Made by a program: the position numbers and the translations under genes. From CAXMST01 sp963790085 (GTDB taxonomy: Bacteria; Actinomycetota; Thermoleophilia; Solirubrobacterales; 70-9), in NCBI GenBank assembly GCA_963790085.1, contig CAWBNH010000008.1:1-64000 (forward strand): a stretch of 64,000 nt of DNA, read 5' to 3'. The notes under the pieces are model-generated. The model saw only the letters and a program-made list of their open reading frames with translations. It was not told the origin of the DNA and searched no databases. Below are positions 23,121 to 32,496 of the stretch, piece after piece; the first letter of the stretch is position 1, and every line of letters starts with the position of its first letter.

Positions 23121-25955
23121 ATGGTCGCAGACAGAGGAGACGATGCCCACGAGCGGATGATCCGTGCGCGCGAGGCGATCGAGGAACATGTCGATGAGCT
23201 CGAGGCAGGCGCCGGCGGGCGATCGGCAGCCGGCTCGGGCGCCGGCGCAGCGCCCACCCCGCCAACGACGCCTCGGCCGGCACTCCCGACCGAACGGCGA
23301 CTGACCGAGTTCGACGACGCCGTGGAGCGTCGCATCCGCGAGGTCTCGCGGGGAATCGAGCAGCGGGTTGGCGAATGGGTCAACTCACGCGTCAAGGCGG
23401 CCGAGCGCCGCTTGGAGCTGCAGTCGGAGGCGCTCGATGTCGCCCTGGGCGAGGAGGCCCAGGTCGCCCAGCGGGCGACCGCGGAGATCGAGGCCGCGCG
23501 CAAGGAGCTCGCGGTCAGCGCCAGCGAATGGCTCACCGCTGTCGCCTCGGCGGCGGAGGAGGCGCGGGTTGAGGCGACCGCTCAGGCAGGGGAGGGGATC
23601 CTCGGCTCGGCTCGCGGCGCCGAACGCGAGCTGCGGGAGCTGGGCGCAAAGATCGAGGCAGACGCCACTGAGGCGGTGCTCGAGCGCAGCCGGGCCGAGC
23701 TTCAGGAGAAGATCGATGAGGCCGAAGCGCGCGTCGCCTCGGCGGGCGAGCGGCTCACCGATCGCCTGACGGAGAGAATCGAGGCGCGGCTGGCTCGCGC
23801 CGGTGAGATCGTTACCGAGAGCCGCGAACAGGCCCGGGCGGCTGCGGCTGAGGTGGCTGCCGAGCGTCTCGAGCAGCTCGAGGCGGGCGCGCGGGAGGCT
23901 GTGCAGGCTGATTCCGAACGGCGTGCCGCGGCCGAGCAGCGGATCTCCGCCGCACTGGAGGAGGCGACGGAGCGGCTCCGGACCGACAGCTCAGCGGCGA
24001 TCGAGAGCGGCCTCGCCGAATCTGAGGAGCGTCTGAGGACTCGTCAGAGCGCGCAGGTCGAGGCCGGGATCGAGCGGATCGAGGCGATCCGCCGAGGGCT
24101 CGCTGAGGAGCGCGATCAGGCGCTGGCGCGTCTCGAGCAGCGGGCCGGAGGTCTTCGCGATTCGCTCGCTGCTGCCGCTGCCGAGGCCAGCGGCGGAATC
24201 GATGAGCGGCGCGCGCAGATCGGTGCCGAGGCGGTGGAGCGTGCCCGCACGAGCGTTCAGGAGCAGGTGTCGGCCGCCCTTGAAGACGTTGAGCAGCGGC
24301 TGCTGAGTCGCCTCGAGGAGGCCGAGGCCGCGCGGGCCGAGAGCACGCGCACGGCGCTTGAGGTTGAGTCGGCCGAGCGGCTCCAGCAGGTTCGCAACGA
24401 GCTCCAGACCCACAACGAGACGAGGATCGACGAGCGACTGCAGCGCGCGGTCGCCGAGCTCGACGAGCGAGCGGCCGAGCTGGTCGAGCGCGCCGCCACC
24501 GAGACCGAGCAGCGCAGCGAGAAGCGCCTGAGAGCCGAGGGTGAGCGAATGGCTTCGATCGCCGCCGAAGCGCGCGAGGAGATCGAGGCGAGCTCGCAGG
24601 GGGTGCGCAAGCGAGTCGAGGAACTGAAGGCCGAGATCGAGCGCGACCTGGCCGAGGGTCGCGAGGAGGCGGCGGCGCTCGCGGAGGAGACGACCCGGCG
24701 GGCCGCGGAGACGGCGGAGCGCCGGGCGGGCGAAGTCGCTTCCGAGCGCCTCGACGGCGTGGCCGAGGCCCTCTCGGCCCGTGTCGAGGGGCGCTTCGTG
24801 CAGGCCCGCCAGGAATCGGAGGCGGCCGCTTCGAGGCTGCTGGGGGAGTCCACCGAGAGCGTCCGGCGAGAGATGGCGGAGCGGATCGCGAGTGAGCGCG
24901 AAGCTGATCTCGAGCGCCTTCGCGCCGAGCAGGCGGAGGAGATCGGCAGGCGACTGGAGCAAGTGATCCCCACGGCTGCAGCGAGGTTGCAGGAGGAGGC
25001 GCGGCAGGGGGCGTCAGAGGCTGCTGTCGACCGTCTAACGGGCATCGTGGAGCGGCTGAGCGAGCGCCTCGAGCAGACCGAGCGGGAGCGCGACGCCTCA
25101 CTGCAACAGCGGCTCGAGCGGGAGGCCGGGCAAGTCGAGCAAAGCCTGCGGGAGCGGGTGCGGGGCGCGATCGAGGAAGCGGTCAACGAGACGGCAGAGC
25201 GGATCAGTATGACCGCGCGCAGGCTGGGCGAGGAGTTCACCTCCGAGCTGGGAGCAGACCTCCAAAGGCAGGCGGAGGCGGCGGTGCAGTCCGCGTCCGA
25301 GGATGCCCGGGCGGCACTGGAGATGCGTGGCAAAGAGCTCGACGAGGTCGCCGAGCAGGTCGTCGCCGAGACGTCGAAGCGGGGCCTGAAACGCGCGCGC
25401 GAGCGCTACGAGCAGGGACGCGAGAAGTCGCTGCAGGAAGACCGCGAGGTGCTGCGCGCTGAACGGGAGCGTCTCGCGGTTGATCTGTCCGGCTCGCTTC
25501 AGCAGTCCGCCGAGGAGGAGCGGAAACGCTTGCGCGCGGCCGCCGAGGACGCGGCGGGGAGGCTCGCCGAGGTCCGCGAGGGCGCGCGGGTCGAAATCGA
25601 GCAGATCCGAGAGGAAACCGCGCGGCGAGTCGAAGGCCTCGGCGAGCGGACGGTCGAGCACACCCGAGCGGCCGCGGGGGAGGCGGCGCAGGCGGAACTC
25701 GAGCGGCGTTTGATGGCGGTCGATGAGCGGGTCGGGGCGGGCCTGGCCGCGGCGGAGTCGGAGGCGTCCCGACGGATCTCGGAGGCCGCCGCCGATGCCG
25801 AGGCGCGTATCGGGGCCGCCGACGCGGCGCAGGAACGCGAGCTGCGGATCCGCGAGAGGGCGGAGCAGGCGCGCGAGCAGTCCGAGCAACGTGTGCGCCA
25901 GGCCGAGCGGCGCCTCGCCGAGGTGCTGGGCAAGCTCGAGCAAAGAGGCGCCTAG
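23121..25955 (+). CDS. Giant Ala/Glu/Arg coiled-coil protein, unknown function
   Basis: About 944 residues from ATG 23121, preferred over GTG 23112 because GGTGGA lies 4 bp before it. After a short helix (residues ~1-32) and a Gly/Ala/Pro hinge (~33-62), nearly the whole remainder is uninterrupted helix rich in Ala, Glu and Arg. Prolines are almost absent (one near EQVIPTAAARLQ). If extended, such a rod would be roughly 130 nm. There are no ATPase, SMC-head or membrane motifs, so it is a rod without heads: a cytoskeletal or scaffold protein is plausible. dnaE follows 107 bp downstream. Long antisense frames here come from codon bias. Confidence 0.8.
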   Translation: MVADRGDDAHERMIRAREAIEEHVDELEAGAGGRSAAGSGAGAAPTPPTTPRPALPTERRLTEFDDAVERRIREVSRGIEQRVGEWVNSRVKAAERRLELQSEALDVALGEEAQVAQRATAEIEAARKELAVSASEWLTAVASAAEEARVEATAQAGEGILGSARGAERELRELGAKIEADATEAVLERSRAELQEKIDEAEARVASAGERLTDRLTERIEARLARAGEIVTESREQARAAAAEVAAERLEQLEAGAREAVQADSERRAAAEQRISAALEEATERLRTDSSAAIESGLAESEERLRTRQSAQVEAGIERIEAIRRGLAEERDQALARLEQRAGGLRDSLAAAAAEASGGIDERRAQIGAEAVERARTSVQEQVSAALEDVEQRLLSRLEEAEAARAESTRTALEVESAERLQQVRNELQTHNETRIDERLQRAVAELDERAAELVERAATETEQRSEKRLRAEGERMASIAAEAREEIEASSQGVRKRVEELKAEIERDLAEGREEAAALAEETTRRAAETAERRAGEVASERLDGVAEALSARVEGRFVQARQESEAAASRLLGESTESVRREMAERIASEREADLERLRAEQAEEIGRRLEQVIPTAAARLQEEARQGASEAAVDRLTGIVERLSERLEQTERERDASLQQRLEREAGQVEQSLRERVRGAIEEAVNETAERISMTARRLGEEFTSELGADLQRQAEAAVQSASEDARAALEMRGKELDEVAEQVVAETSKRGLKRARERYEQGREKSLQEDREVLRAERERLAVDLSGSLQQSAEEERKRLRAAAEDAAGRLAEVREGARVEIEQIREETARRVEGLGERTVEHTRAAAGEAAQAELERRLMAVDERVGAGLAAAESEASRRISEAAADAEARIGAADAAQERELRIRERAEQAREQSEQRVRQAERRLAEVLGKLEQRGA

Positions 25956-26062
25956 ACTCCGAGCCGGCGCCCCTCTTCCCGCCCCGGCCCGACGCCCGCA
26001 ACTTGCGCGAAGTTGGCCCCGGAGGGCCGGTTGGCATCTGGCCGCCTTGCCATGATGGCCGC

Positions 26063-29000
26063 ATGAGCGCGAGCGCGGCCCACCTGCACGTCCACAGCGA
26101 GTACTCGCTGCTCGACGGCGCCAACAAGATCGACGCGATGGCCGCCCGGGCGGCGGAGCTCGACCAGCCGGCTCTGGGTTTGACCGACCACGGCGTGATG
26201 AACGGCGCGGTCGAGCTCTACCAGGCCTGCCGGGCCCACGACGTCAAGCCGATCGTCGGCCTCGAGGCCTACATCGTCGGCGACCTGGCCGAGACGAAGG
26301 AGAAGACGCGCTGGGAGCGCAATCACCTGACCCTGCTCGCCGCCGACGACACCGGCTTCCGCAATCTCGTCCAGCTCAGCTCGGCAGGCTTCCTCGAGGG
26401 CTTCGCGAGGGGCAAGGCAAACGTCGACCTCTCGATGCTCGAGCGCTACTCGGAGGGTGTGATCGCGCTCAGCGGCTGCCTGCAGTCCCGCTTCTGCCGC
26501 CGGCTGGTCGAGGACCGTCCCCAGGAGGCCCGCGCGCACGCCGACGAGCTGCTCAACATCTTCGGCGCCGACGACGTCTACTTCGAGCTCCAGGTCAACG
26601 GGATCCCCGAGCAGGACAAGGCCAACGAGGGGATCGAGCGGATCGCCCGCGAGCTCGGCCGGCCGCTGGTCGGAACCGCCGACGTGCACTACCTGCGCCG
26701 CGAGGACTACAACAACCATGCGGCCCTGCTCTGCGTGCAGACCAAGTCCACCCTCGAGTCGCCGAAGCTCCGCTTCGACACCAACGAGTTCTACCTCAAG
26801 GATTCGGCGGAGATGGCCGAGTCGTTCTCGCCCTGGCCCGAGGCGGTCCCGAACACGCTCGAGGTGGCCGAGCGCTGCAACGTCGAGATCAAGCTCGGGG
26901 AGCTGTTGCTGCCCAAGTTCCCGACGCCTGACGGCTCCGAGCCGGAGCAGATGCTGCGGCGCGTCGCCGCCGATGGCCTGCGCGCTCGCTACGGGGATCC
27001 ACCCCCCGCGGCGGCGGTCGAGCGGCTCGAGTTCGAGCTCGGGGTGATCGAGGAGATGGGCTTCCCGTCCTACTTCCTGATCGTCTGGGACTTCGTCCGA
27101 TACGCCAAGGACAACGGCGTCGCAGTCGGCCCCGGCCGCGGCTCCGCGGCCGGCTCGATCGTCGCCTACTCGCTCGGGATCACCGACCTCGACCCGCTCG
27201 ACAATGACCTCCTCTTCGAGCGCTTCCTCAACCCGGCCCGGAAATCGATGCCGGACATCGACATCGATTTCTCCGTCCGCGGCCGTGAGCGGGTGATCCG
27301 CTACGTCGCCGAGAAATACGGTCGCGAGTCGGTCGCCCAGATCATCACCTTCGGCAAGATGGCTCCGCGCGCCGCTACGCGCGACGCCGCCCGGGTCCTG
27401 GGCTTCGATTACGGCACCGGCGACCGCGTCGCAAAGCTGATCCCGGAGCCGATCATGGGCCGTAGCCCGAGCTTCGCCGAATGCCTCAAGGATGGCGAGG
27501 ACCTTCGCAAGTCCTACGACTCCGAGGGTGACGTGAGGCAGATCGTCGACACGGCGAGGGGCCTCGAGGGGATCGTCCGCAACCACTCGATCCACGCCGC
27601 GGCGGTCGTGATCGCCGACCGCCCACTGCAGGAGGTGGTGCCGCTGCAGCTTGCCGAGGACCGAGGCGCCGCCAAGGACGGCGAGCGCTCCTACAAGATC
27701 GTCACCCAGTACTCGATGGTCCCGGTCGAGGAGATCGGGTTGCTGAAGATGGACTTCCTCGGTCTTCGCAACCTCGACGTGATCGAGGACGCGGTCGAGA
27801 TCGTGGAGCGCTCGCGGGGGGAGAAGATCGATGTCGAGGCACTCCCGCTCGACGACACCAAGACCTTCGAGATGCTCTCTGCGGGTGATTCCATCGGGGT
27901 CTTCCAGCTCGAGTCGGAGGGCATGCGAGATGCGCTCCGCAAGGTCAAGCCGACCGCCTTCGAGGACATCGTCGCCCTCGTCTCGCTCTACCGCCCCGGC
28001 GCGATGCGCTACATCGACGACTACGCCCGTGGCAAGCGCGACCCCGACGGTGTCAGCTATCAGGATGAGCGGCTCCGGCCGATCACCGAGGCGACCTACG
28101 GCTGCTGCATCTACCAGGAGCAGCTGATGGAGATCGCCAAGCGGATGGCGGGCTTCACGCCGGCCGAGGCCGATGACCTCCGCAAGGCGATCGGCAAGAA
28201 GAAGCGCGGGATGATGGCGGCGATGGAGTCGAAGTTCCTCGAGGGCGCCGCCGTCTCCGGGACAAGCAACGCCGTCGCCAGGGATCTGTGGTCGCTGATG
28301 ACCGCCGCGGCGGATTATTCGTTCAACAAGTCGCACGCGGCCTGCTACGCCCTGATCGCCTACCGGACCGCCTACCTCAAGGCCAACTACCCGGCCGAGT
28401 ACATGGCCGCCGTGATCAGCTCGGTGATGTCGACCAAGGACAAGGTGCCCTTCTTCGTCAACCGCTGCGAGGAGATGGGCATCGAGGTGCTACCGCCCGA
28501 CGTCAATTCCTCCGACCATGGCTTCGTCGTCTCGGGCAACAAGATCCGCTTCGGGCTCGACGCGGTCAAGAACGTCGGCTACGCGGCGGTCGAGGCGATC
28601 CTCACCGCTCGCGAAGAGCGGCCGATCGAGTCGCTCTGGGACTTCTGCGAGCGGGTCGACTCCCGCGCCGTCAACAAGCGTGCGATCGAGTGCCTGATCA
28701 AGTGCGGGGCCTTCGACTCGACCGGAGCCCCGCGCCGGGCGATGCTCGAGCGGCTGCCCGACGCGCAGTCGGCGGGCCAGAAGTCGCAGGAGGACGCCCA
28801 GCGTGGCCAGGCGTCGATCTTCGCGCTCGAGGAGGCATCGGAGGCCGGCGGAGCCAGACCCCAGCACCCGCCGTTGATCGGCGAGGAGTTCGACCAGCGC
28901 GAGCTTCTGCAGATGGAGAAGGAGACGCTCGGGACCTTCCTCTCCGACCATCCACTCTCCGAGGTCCGTGACGCGATGCGGGTCAGGACCGACTGCTCGA

Positions 29001-29560
29001 TCACAGATCTCGATGGCCGCTCCGACGGCGCCTGGGTGACGGTCGGTGGGATCGTCAGCGAGTGCAAGAAGATCCGGACCAAGAGCGGCTCCAACATGAT
29101 GTTCGCCACCCTCGACGACCTTGAGGGCAGGGTCGAGCTGATCATCTTCCAGAAGACCCTCGAGCAGCATGGCGAGGAGATCGACACCGATGCGGTGCTC
29201 CTCGTCCGCGGCCGGGTCGATCACAAGGACCGCAACGAGACGAAGCTGATCGTCCAGGAGGTCGACCCGTTCGAGCCCTCCGGGGACGAGATGGAGGCCG
29301 CCAAGCAGAAGGTCGCCGCGATGGATCGTCGCGAGCCGCTCCGCCTCGAGCTCGACGCCGCTCAATACGGGCTCGGGATCATTGGCGAGCTGAAGTCGGT
29401 ATTCGCCGATTTCCCGGGCGAGTCGGAGGTCGTCCTCGTGATGCGCACCCGTGAGGGGGAGCGCAAGCTCCGCTTCGGCGACGACTACCGCGTCGCGCCC
29501 TCGGCCGGCCTGCGAGCGGAGCTCGACCACCTTCTCGGCAGCACCTCGATCGCGGCCTGA
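26063..29560 (+). CDS. dnaE: DNA polymerase III alpha subunit
   Basis: 1165 residues, normal for the family. N-terminal PHP domain: HLHVHSEYSLLDGANKI and LTDHGVMNG keep metal-binding His residues. The palm contains PGRGSAAGSIVAY and PDIDIDFSVRGRERVI, whose Asp398/400/402 include the catalytic acidic residues. The fingers (NHSIHAAAVVI, FNKSHAACYALIAYRTAYLK) and tandem HhH (AVKNVGYAAVEAIL) follow. A C-terminal OB domain (WVTVGGIVSECKKIRTKSG, VELIIFQKTL) binds ssDNA. ATG 26063 is used because the PHP motif starts 6 residues in. It is the replicative chain-elongating polymerase; the Pol III exonuclease and clamp genes are elsewhere. Confidence 0.98.
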   Translation: MSASAAHLHVHSEYSLLDGANKIDAMAARAAELDQPALGLTDHGVMNGAVELYQACRAHDVKPIVGLEAYIVGDLAETKEKTRWERNHLTLLAADDTGFRNLVQLSSAGFLEGFARGKANVDLSMLERYSEGVIALSGCLQSRFCRRLVEDRPQEARAHADELLNIFGADDVYFELQVNGIPEQDKANEGIERIARELGRPLVGTADVHYLRREDYNNHAALLCVQTKSTLESPKLRFDTNEFYLKDSAEMAESFSPWPEAVPNTLEVAERCNVEIKLGELLLPKFPTPDGSEPEQMLRRVAADGLRARYGDPPPAAAVERLEFELGVIEEMGFPSYFLIVWDFVRYAKDNGVAVGPGRGSAAGSIVAYSLGITDLDPLDNDLLFERFLNPARKSMPDIDIDFSVRGRERVIRYVAEKYGRESVAQIITFGKMAPRAATRDAARVLGFDYGTGDRVAKLIPEPIMGRSPSFAECLKDGEDLRKSYDSEGDVRQIVDTARGLEGIVRNHSIHAAAVVIADRPLQEVVPLQLAEDRGAAKDGERSYKIVTQYSMVPVEEIGLLKMDFLGLRNLDVIEDAVEIVERSRGEKIDVEALPLDDTKTFEMLSAGDSIGVFQLESEGMRDALRKVKPTAFEDIVALVSLYRPGAMRYIDDYARGKRDPDGVSYQDERLRPITEATYGCCIYQEQLMEIAKRMAGFTPAEADDLRKAIGKKKRGMMAAMESKFLEGAAVSGTSNAVARDLWSLMTAAADYSFNKSHAACYALIAYRTAYLKANYPAEYMAAVISSVMSTKDKVPFFVNRCEEMGIEVLPPDVNSSDHGFVVSGNKIRFGLDAVKNVGYAAVEAILTAREERPIESLWDFCERVDSRAVNKRAIECLIKCGAFDSTGAPRRAMLERLPDAQSAGQKSQEDAQRGQASIFALEEASEAGGARPQHPPLIGEEFDQRELLQMEKETLGTFLSDHPLSEVRDAMRVRTDCSITDLDGRSDGAWVTVGGIVSECKKIRTKSGSNMMFATLDDLEGRVELIIFQKTLEQHGEEIDTDAVLLVRGRVDHKDRNETKLIVQEVDPFEPSGDEMEAAKQKVAAMDRREPLRLELDAAQYGLGIIGELKSVFADFPGESEVVLVMRTREGERKLRFGDDYRVAPSAGLRAELDHLLGSTSIAA

Positions 29561-29684
29561 GGGCGGTCGGCCCCCAGCTCTGCAGCGCCGCGCCCCAGTC
29601 CGCGGGGAGGACGTCGGCGGCGGCGGCGTCGCTTCGGCCGGTTCAGGGGTGAGATGGGCGCCTTCTGGAACTACACTTCCGCTG

Positions 29685-30092
29685 ATGGCAGTAGCGGAGA
29701 GAGACGAGCTCAAGGCCCCCGCGGGGGAGTGCCGTCGCTGCCGAACCTACTGCGACAAGCTGATCGAGCCACGCGCCTGCCTGAAGATGCGCTGTCCGTA
29801 TCTGTGGAGCTACGTCGACGGGCCGACGGGGCGCCGCTACATGGGTTGCGTGCAGAAGGTCTTCCGGGGGGAGCTTGACATCGGCATGTTCGAGGCGGCC
29901 GAGCGGGCCGGGGGCTTCGGCGGGATCAAGATGACCGGAGATCCCCTCCCGCATTGCCAGTTCAGGGTCGAGCCCGCCTTCGAGGGGGATGGGCCGGCCC
30001 ACACCTGCATCAACCCTTCGTTCTTCGACTACGACGAGCCGGACTCCGACTTCGACCTTCGCAACGGTCTTCAGCTCCGCCGCGCCGCCTGA
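29685..30092 (+). CDS. Cys-rich protein of unknown function, possible metal binder
   Basis: 135 residues from ATG 29685 (MAVAERDELKAPAGECRRCR). Cysteines stand at 16, 19, 23, 32, 37 and 55, with two more near 91 and 106. The cluster CRRCRTYC ... CLKMRCPYLW could bind zinc or an Fe-S cluster. The C-terminal half (HCQFRVEP, HTCINPSFFDYDEPDSDFDL) is acidic. There is no signal or membrane segment. It lies 124 bp after dnaE and is convergent with nfo. I do not recognise the family. Confidence 0.75.
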   Translation: MAVAERDELKAPAGECRRCRTYCDKLIEPRACLKMRCPYLWSYVDGPTGRRYMGCVQKVFRGELDIGMFEAAERAGGFGGIKMTGDPLPHCQFRVEPAFEGDGPAHTCINPSFFDYDEPDSDFDLRNGLQLRRAA

Positions 30093-30098
30093 GCGGCG
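30083..30098. terminator. Hairpin between convergent Cys-rich gene and nfo
   Basis: CGCCGC and GCGGCG arms (6 bp) with a 4-nt loop overlap the stop codon of the Cys-rich gene, facing the nfo stop 14 bp away. No T-tract follows on either side, so it is only terminator-like. Confidence 0.35.
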
Positions 30099-30105
30099 GC
30101 CGGAG

Positions 30106-30969
30106 TCAACCTCCCCGCGCAGCGATCCCGGCTTCGCGCATCGCCCGGGCCCGCTCGACCTCGGCCAGGTCGGAGCCCTTCTTGTCGGGGCCGGGAGTCT
30201 CGAGGATCGCCGGAAGTCGTTCGAACCGCGGCTCGGAGAGGAAGGTTGCGATTCCCTCGGCGCCGAGCTCACCCTCGCCGACGTTCGCGTGCATGTCGCG
30301 ATTGGCGCCGAGTGGTACCCGGCTGTCGTTGACGTGCAGGCACCGGAGCCGGTCGAGCCCGACCTTGGCGTCGAGCTCGTCGATCCTCGCCTGAAGGTCG
30401 GCCGGCGTCGTGATCTCGAAGCCGGAGGCGAACAGATGGCAGCTGTCGATGCAGACACCGACCCGATCGCCGGCCCCGGCGGCCTCGACCAGCGCCGCCA
30501 GCTCGTCGAAGTCGCACCCGAGCGGTCCCTGCGTCCCGGCGGTGTTCTCGTAGAGGACCGGGCAGGAATCGGACTCGGCCAGGGCCTCGCGGACCATCTC
30601 GCCGCTCCGCGCCACCGCCTCCGCGACCGGATCGCCCTTGCGCGAGCCGGCGTGGAGGACCACCCCGTCTGCGCCGATCTCGTCGCCGAGTCGGAGCGCG
30701 TGCAGGAGCGAGTCCATCGACTTGCGCTTGATCTCGTCCTCGCGGCTCGCGGTGTTGATCAGATACACGGCGTGGATCACGATCGAATCGAGGCGGGATG
30801 CGGAAAACGATTCGTTGAAGGCGGCGATGTCTGAGGCCTTGTGATCGGTCGGTCGCCACATGCGCGGGTTCTGATGGAAGATCTGAATAGAGTCGCAACC
30901 GCGCTCGACGCCACGCTCGACGGCGTTCGGCAGGCCACCGCCTGTGGAAACATGCGCGCCGATCAGCAT
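30106..30969 (-). CDS. nfo: Endonuclease IV (AP endonuclease)
   Basis: 287 residues, standard length. It incises DNA at abasic sites for base excision repair using three zinc ions. Visible signatures: GAHVSTGGGLPNAVERG at the start, IVIHAVYLINTAS, VVLHAGSRKGD, VLYENTAGTQG, VCIDSCHLFASGF and CLHVNDSRVPLGANRDMHANVGEG, which together hold the His/Asp/Glu ligands. ATG 30969 follows GGAGG by 11 nt. The frame stays open further upstream but only as antisense of gltX. It is divergent from gltX with 24 bp between starts. Confidence 0.95.
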   Translation of the reverse strand: MLIGAHVSTGGGLPNAVERGVERGCDSIQIFHQNPRMWRPTDHKASDIAAFNESFSASRLDSIVIHAVYLINTASREDEIKRKSMDSLLHALRLGDEIGADGVVLHAGSRKGDPVAEAVARSGEMVREALAESDSCPVLYENTAGTQGPLGCDFDELAALVEAAGAGDRVGVCIDSCHLFASGFEITTPADLQARIDELDAKVGLDRLRCLHVNDSRVPLGANRDMHANVGEGELGAEGIATFLSEPRFERLPAILETPGPDKKGSDLAEVERARAMREAGIAARGG

Positions 30970-30993
30970 CTTGCTCAAGACCTCCAGATCCTC

Positions 30994-32400
30994 GTGATAG
31001 TCCGTTTCGCCCCCTCCCCGACCGGCGCCCTGCACATTGGCGGCGCGCGGACCGCACTCTATAACTGGCTCGCCGCGCGGGGATCCGGAGGCCGGTTGGT
31101 GCTGCGGATCGAGGACACCGACCGCGAGCGCTCGACCGAGGAGAACGTCGCCCAGATCCTCGACGCACTCGAGTGGCTCGAGCTCGACTGGGACGAGGGT
31201 CCGATCAGCCAGCACGATCGCGCCGGCGCCCACGCCGGCCGGCTCCGGGAGCTGCTCGACCGAGACCTCGCCTACCGCGACCCCGCCACCGCCGACGACG
31301 TGCGCGCATACAAGGAGGCCAATCGCGGTGCCGGCTACCGCGGCACCGCGACCGACGCCCCAGGCGCCGCGATCCGCCTCCGCGTGCCCGACGAGGGCGA
31401 GACCGTCGTCGAGGATCTGATCCGTGGCCCGATCAGCTTCGAGAACCGGCTCCAGGACGATCCCGTGATCGCCCGCAGCGACGGCTCCGTCCTCTACAAC
31501 TTCGCGGTCGCGGTAGACGACGCCGATCTCGGCATCACCGACGTGATCCGCGGCGACGACCACCTCTCCAACACGCCCAAACAGCTGCTGGTCTTCAGCG
31601 CGCTCGGGATCGATCCGCCCCGCTACGCGCACCTTCCGCTTCTGCACGGTCCCGACGGAAGGAAGCTATCCAAGCGTCATGGAGCCGCCTCGGTGCAGGA
31701 GCTTCGCGAGGCCGGCTACCTCCCGGTGGCGGTGCGCAACTACCTGGCTCTGCTCGGCTGGGGCACCAGCGACGACACAACCCTGATGAGCACCGACGAA
31801 CTCGTCGAGCGGTTCGAGATCGAGCGGGTCGGCAAGGCCTCGGCGGTCTTTGACGAGCAGAAGCTGCGCTGGGTCAACGGGCGCTTCATGCGCTCGGAGG
31901 GTCTCGACGCCTACGAGAGCCGGCTTGCCGACCACCTCCGCCGCAACGACCCCGGCGCGGCGAAGGCCTTCGAGCAGGCGGGCGCCGAGCGGCGGCGCGA
32001 GGCCTGTGAGATCGTCCAGGAGAAGGCGCAGACAGTCGTCGAGATCTGGCCCCTGATCGCCTTCCTCTTCGTCGAGCCGGAGCGTGACGAGAAGGCCTGG
32101 AAGAAGGTGATGAAGCCGTCGGTCCGCGAGCCGCTCGGCCGCGGTCTGGAGGTGCTGCAGGCATGCCCGGAATGGGAGGCCGAATCGCTCGAGGCCGGGC
32201 TCCGCGAGCTGATGGATCGGGAGGAGATCGGCGCCCGCAAGCTGCTGCAGCCGATCCGGGTCGCGATAACCGGGACCAGCATCTCACCGGGCATCTTCGA
32301 ATCGCTCGCCGCTCTCGGCCGCGAACGCTCGCTGCAGCGGATCGGGGAAGCGATCTCGTCCCTGCCGGAGCCCTCCGAGGGGGGCTCCGGTGGGGTTTGA
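30994..32400 (+). CDS. gltX: Glutamyl-tRNA synthetase
   Basis: 468 residues from GTG 30994. MIVRFAPSPTGALHIGGART gives the class I HIGH motif right at the start, which fixes the start; 51 codons of open frame upstream belong to the nfo region. GRKLSKRHGAASVQE is the KMSKS-type loop. The C-terminal helical anticodon-binding domain spans ~320-468. With gatCAB in the same window and no glutaminyl-tRNA synthetase seen, it probably also charges tRNA-Gln with Glu for amidation (inference). Confidence 0.96.
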   Translation: MIVRFAPSPTGALHIGGARTALYNWLAARGSGGRLVLRIEDTDRERSTEENVAQILDALEWLELDWDEGPISQHDRAGAHAGRLRELLDRDLAYRDPATADDVRAYKEANRGAGYRGTATDAPGAAIRLRVPDEGETVVEDLIRGPISFENRLQDDPVIARSDGSVLYNFAVAVDDADLGITDVIRGDDHLSNTPKQLLVFSALGIDPPRYAHLPLLHGPDGRKLSKRHGAASVQELREAGYLPVAVRNYLALLGWGTSDDTTLMSTDELVERFEIERVGKASAVFDEQKLRWVNGRFMRSEGLDAYESRLADHLRRNDPGAAKAFEQAGAERRREACEIVQEKAQTVVEIWPLIAFLFVEPERDEKAWKKVMKPSVREPLGRGLEVLQACPEWEAESLEAGLRELMDREEIGARKLLQPIRVAITGTSISPGIFESLAALGRERSLQRIGEAISSLPEPSEGGSGGV

Positions 32401-32496
32401 GCTCCGGTCAGCGGTCGCCCAGGGCTAAATCCCGGCGGCCAAACTGCCGATCAGTAGGGGGAAGGCACTGAACGTGTGCCCTGGAGACCCCCCGAA

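Noticed and set aside
23812..25943. Several long minus-strand frames within the giant coiled-coil gene
   Set aside because: They mirror the repetitive Glu/Arg/Ala codons of the real gene and read as low-complexity Arg/Leu/Ser sequence.
25952..28336. 794-residue open frame antisense to dnaE
   Set aside because: High-GC codon bias leaves antisense frames open; the sequence lacks domain-like patterns while the plus strand encodes an unmistakable DnaE.
30970..31647. N-terminal extension of nfo
   Set aside because: The extra 226 residues are antisense to gltX, and endonuclease IV begins at MLIGAHVSTGG.
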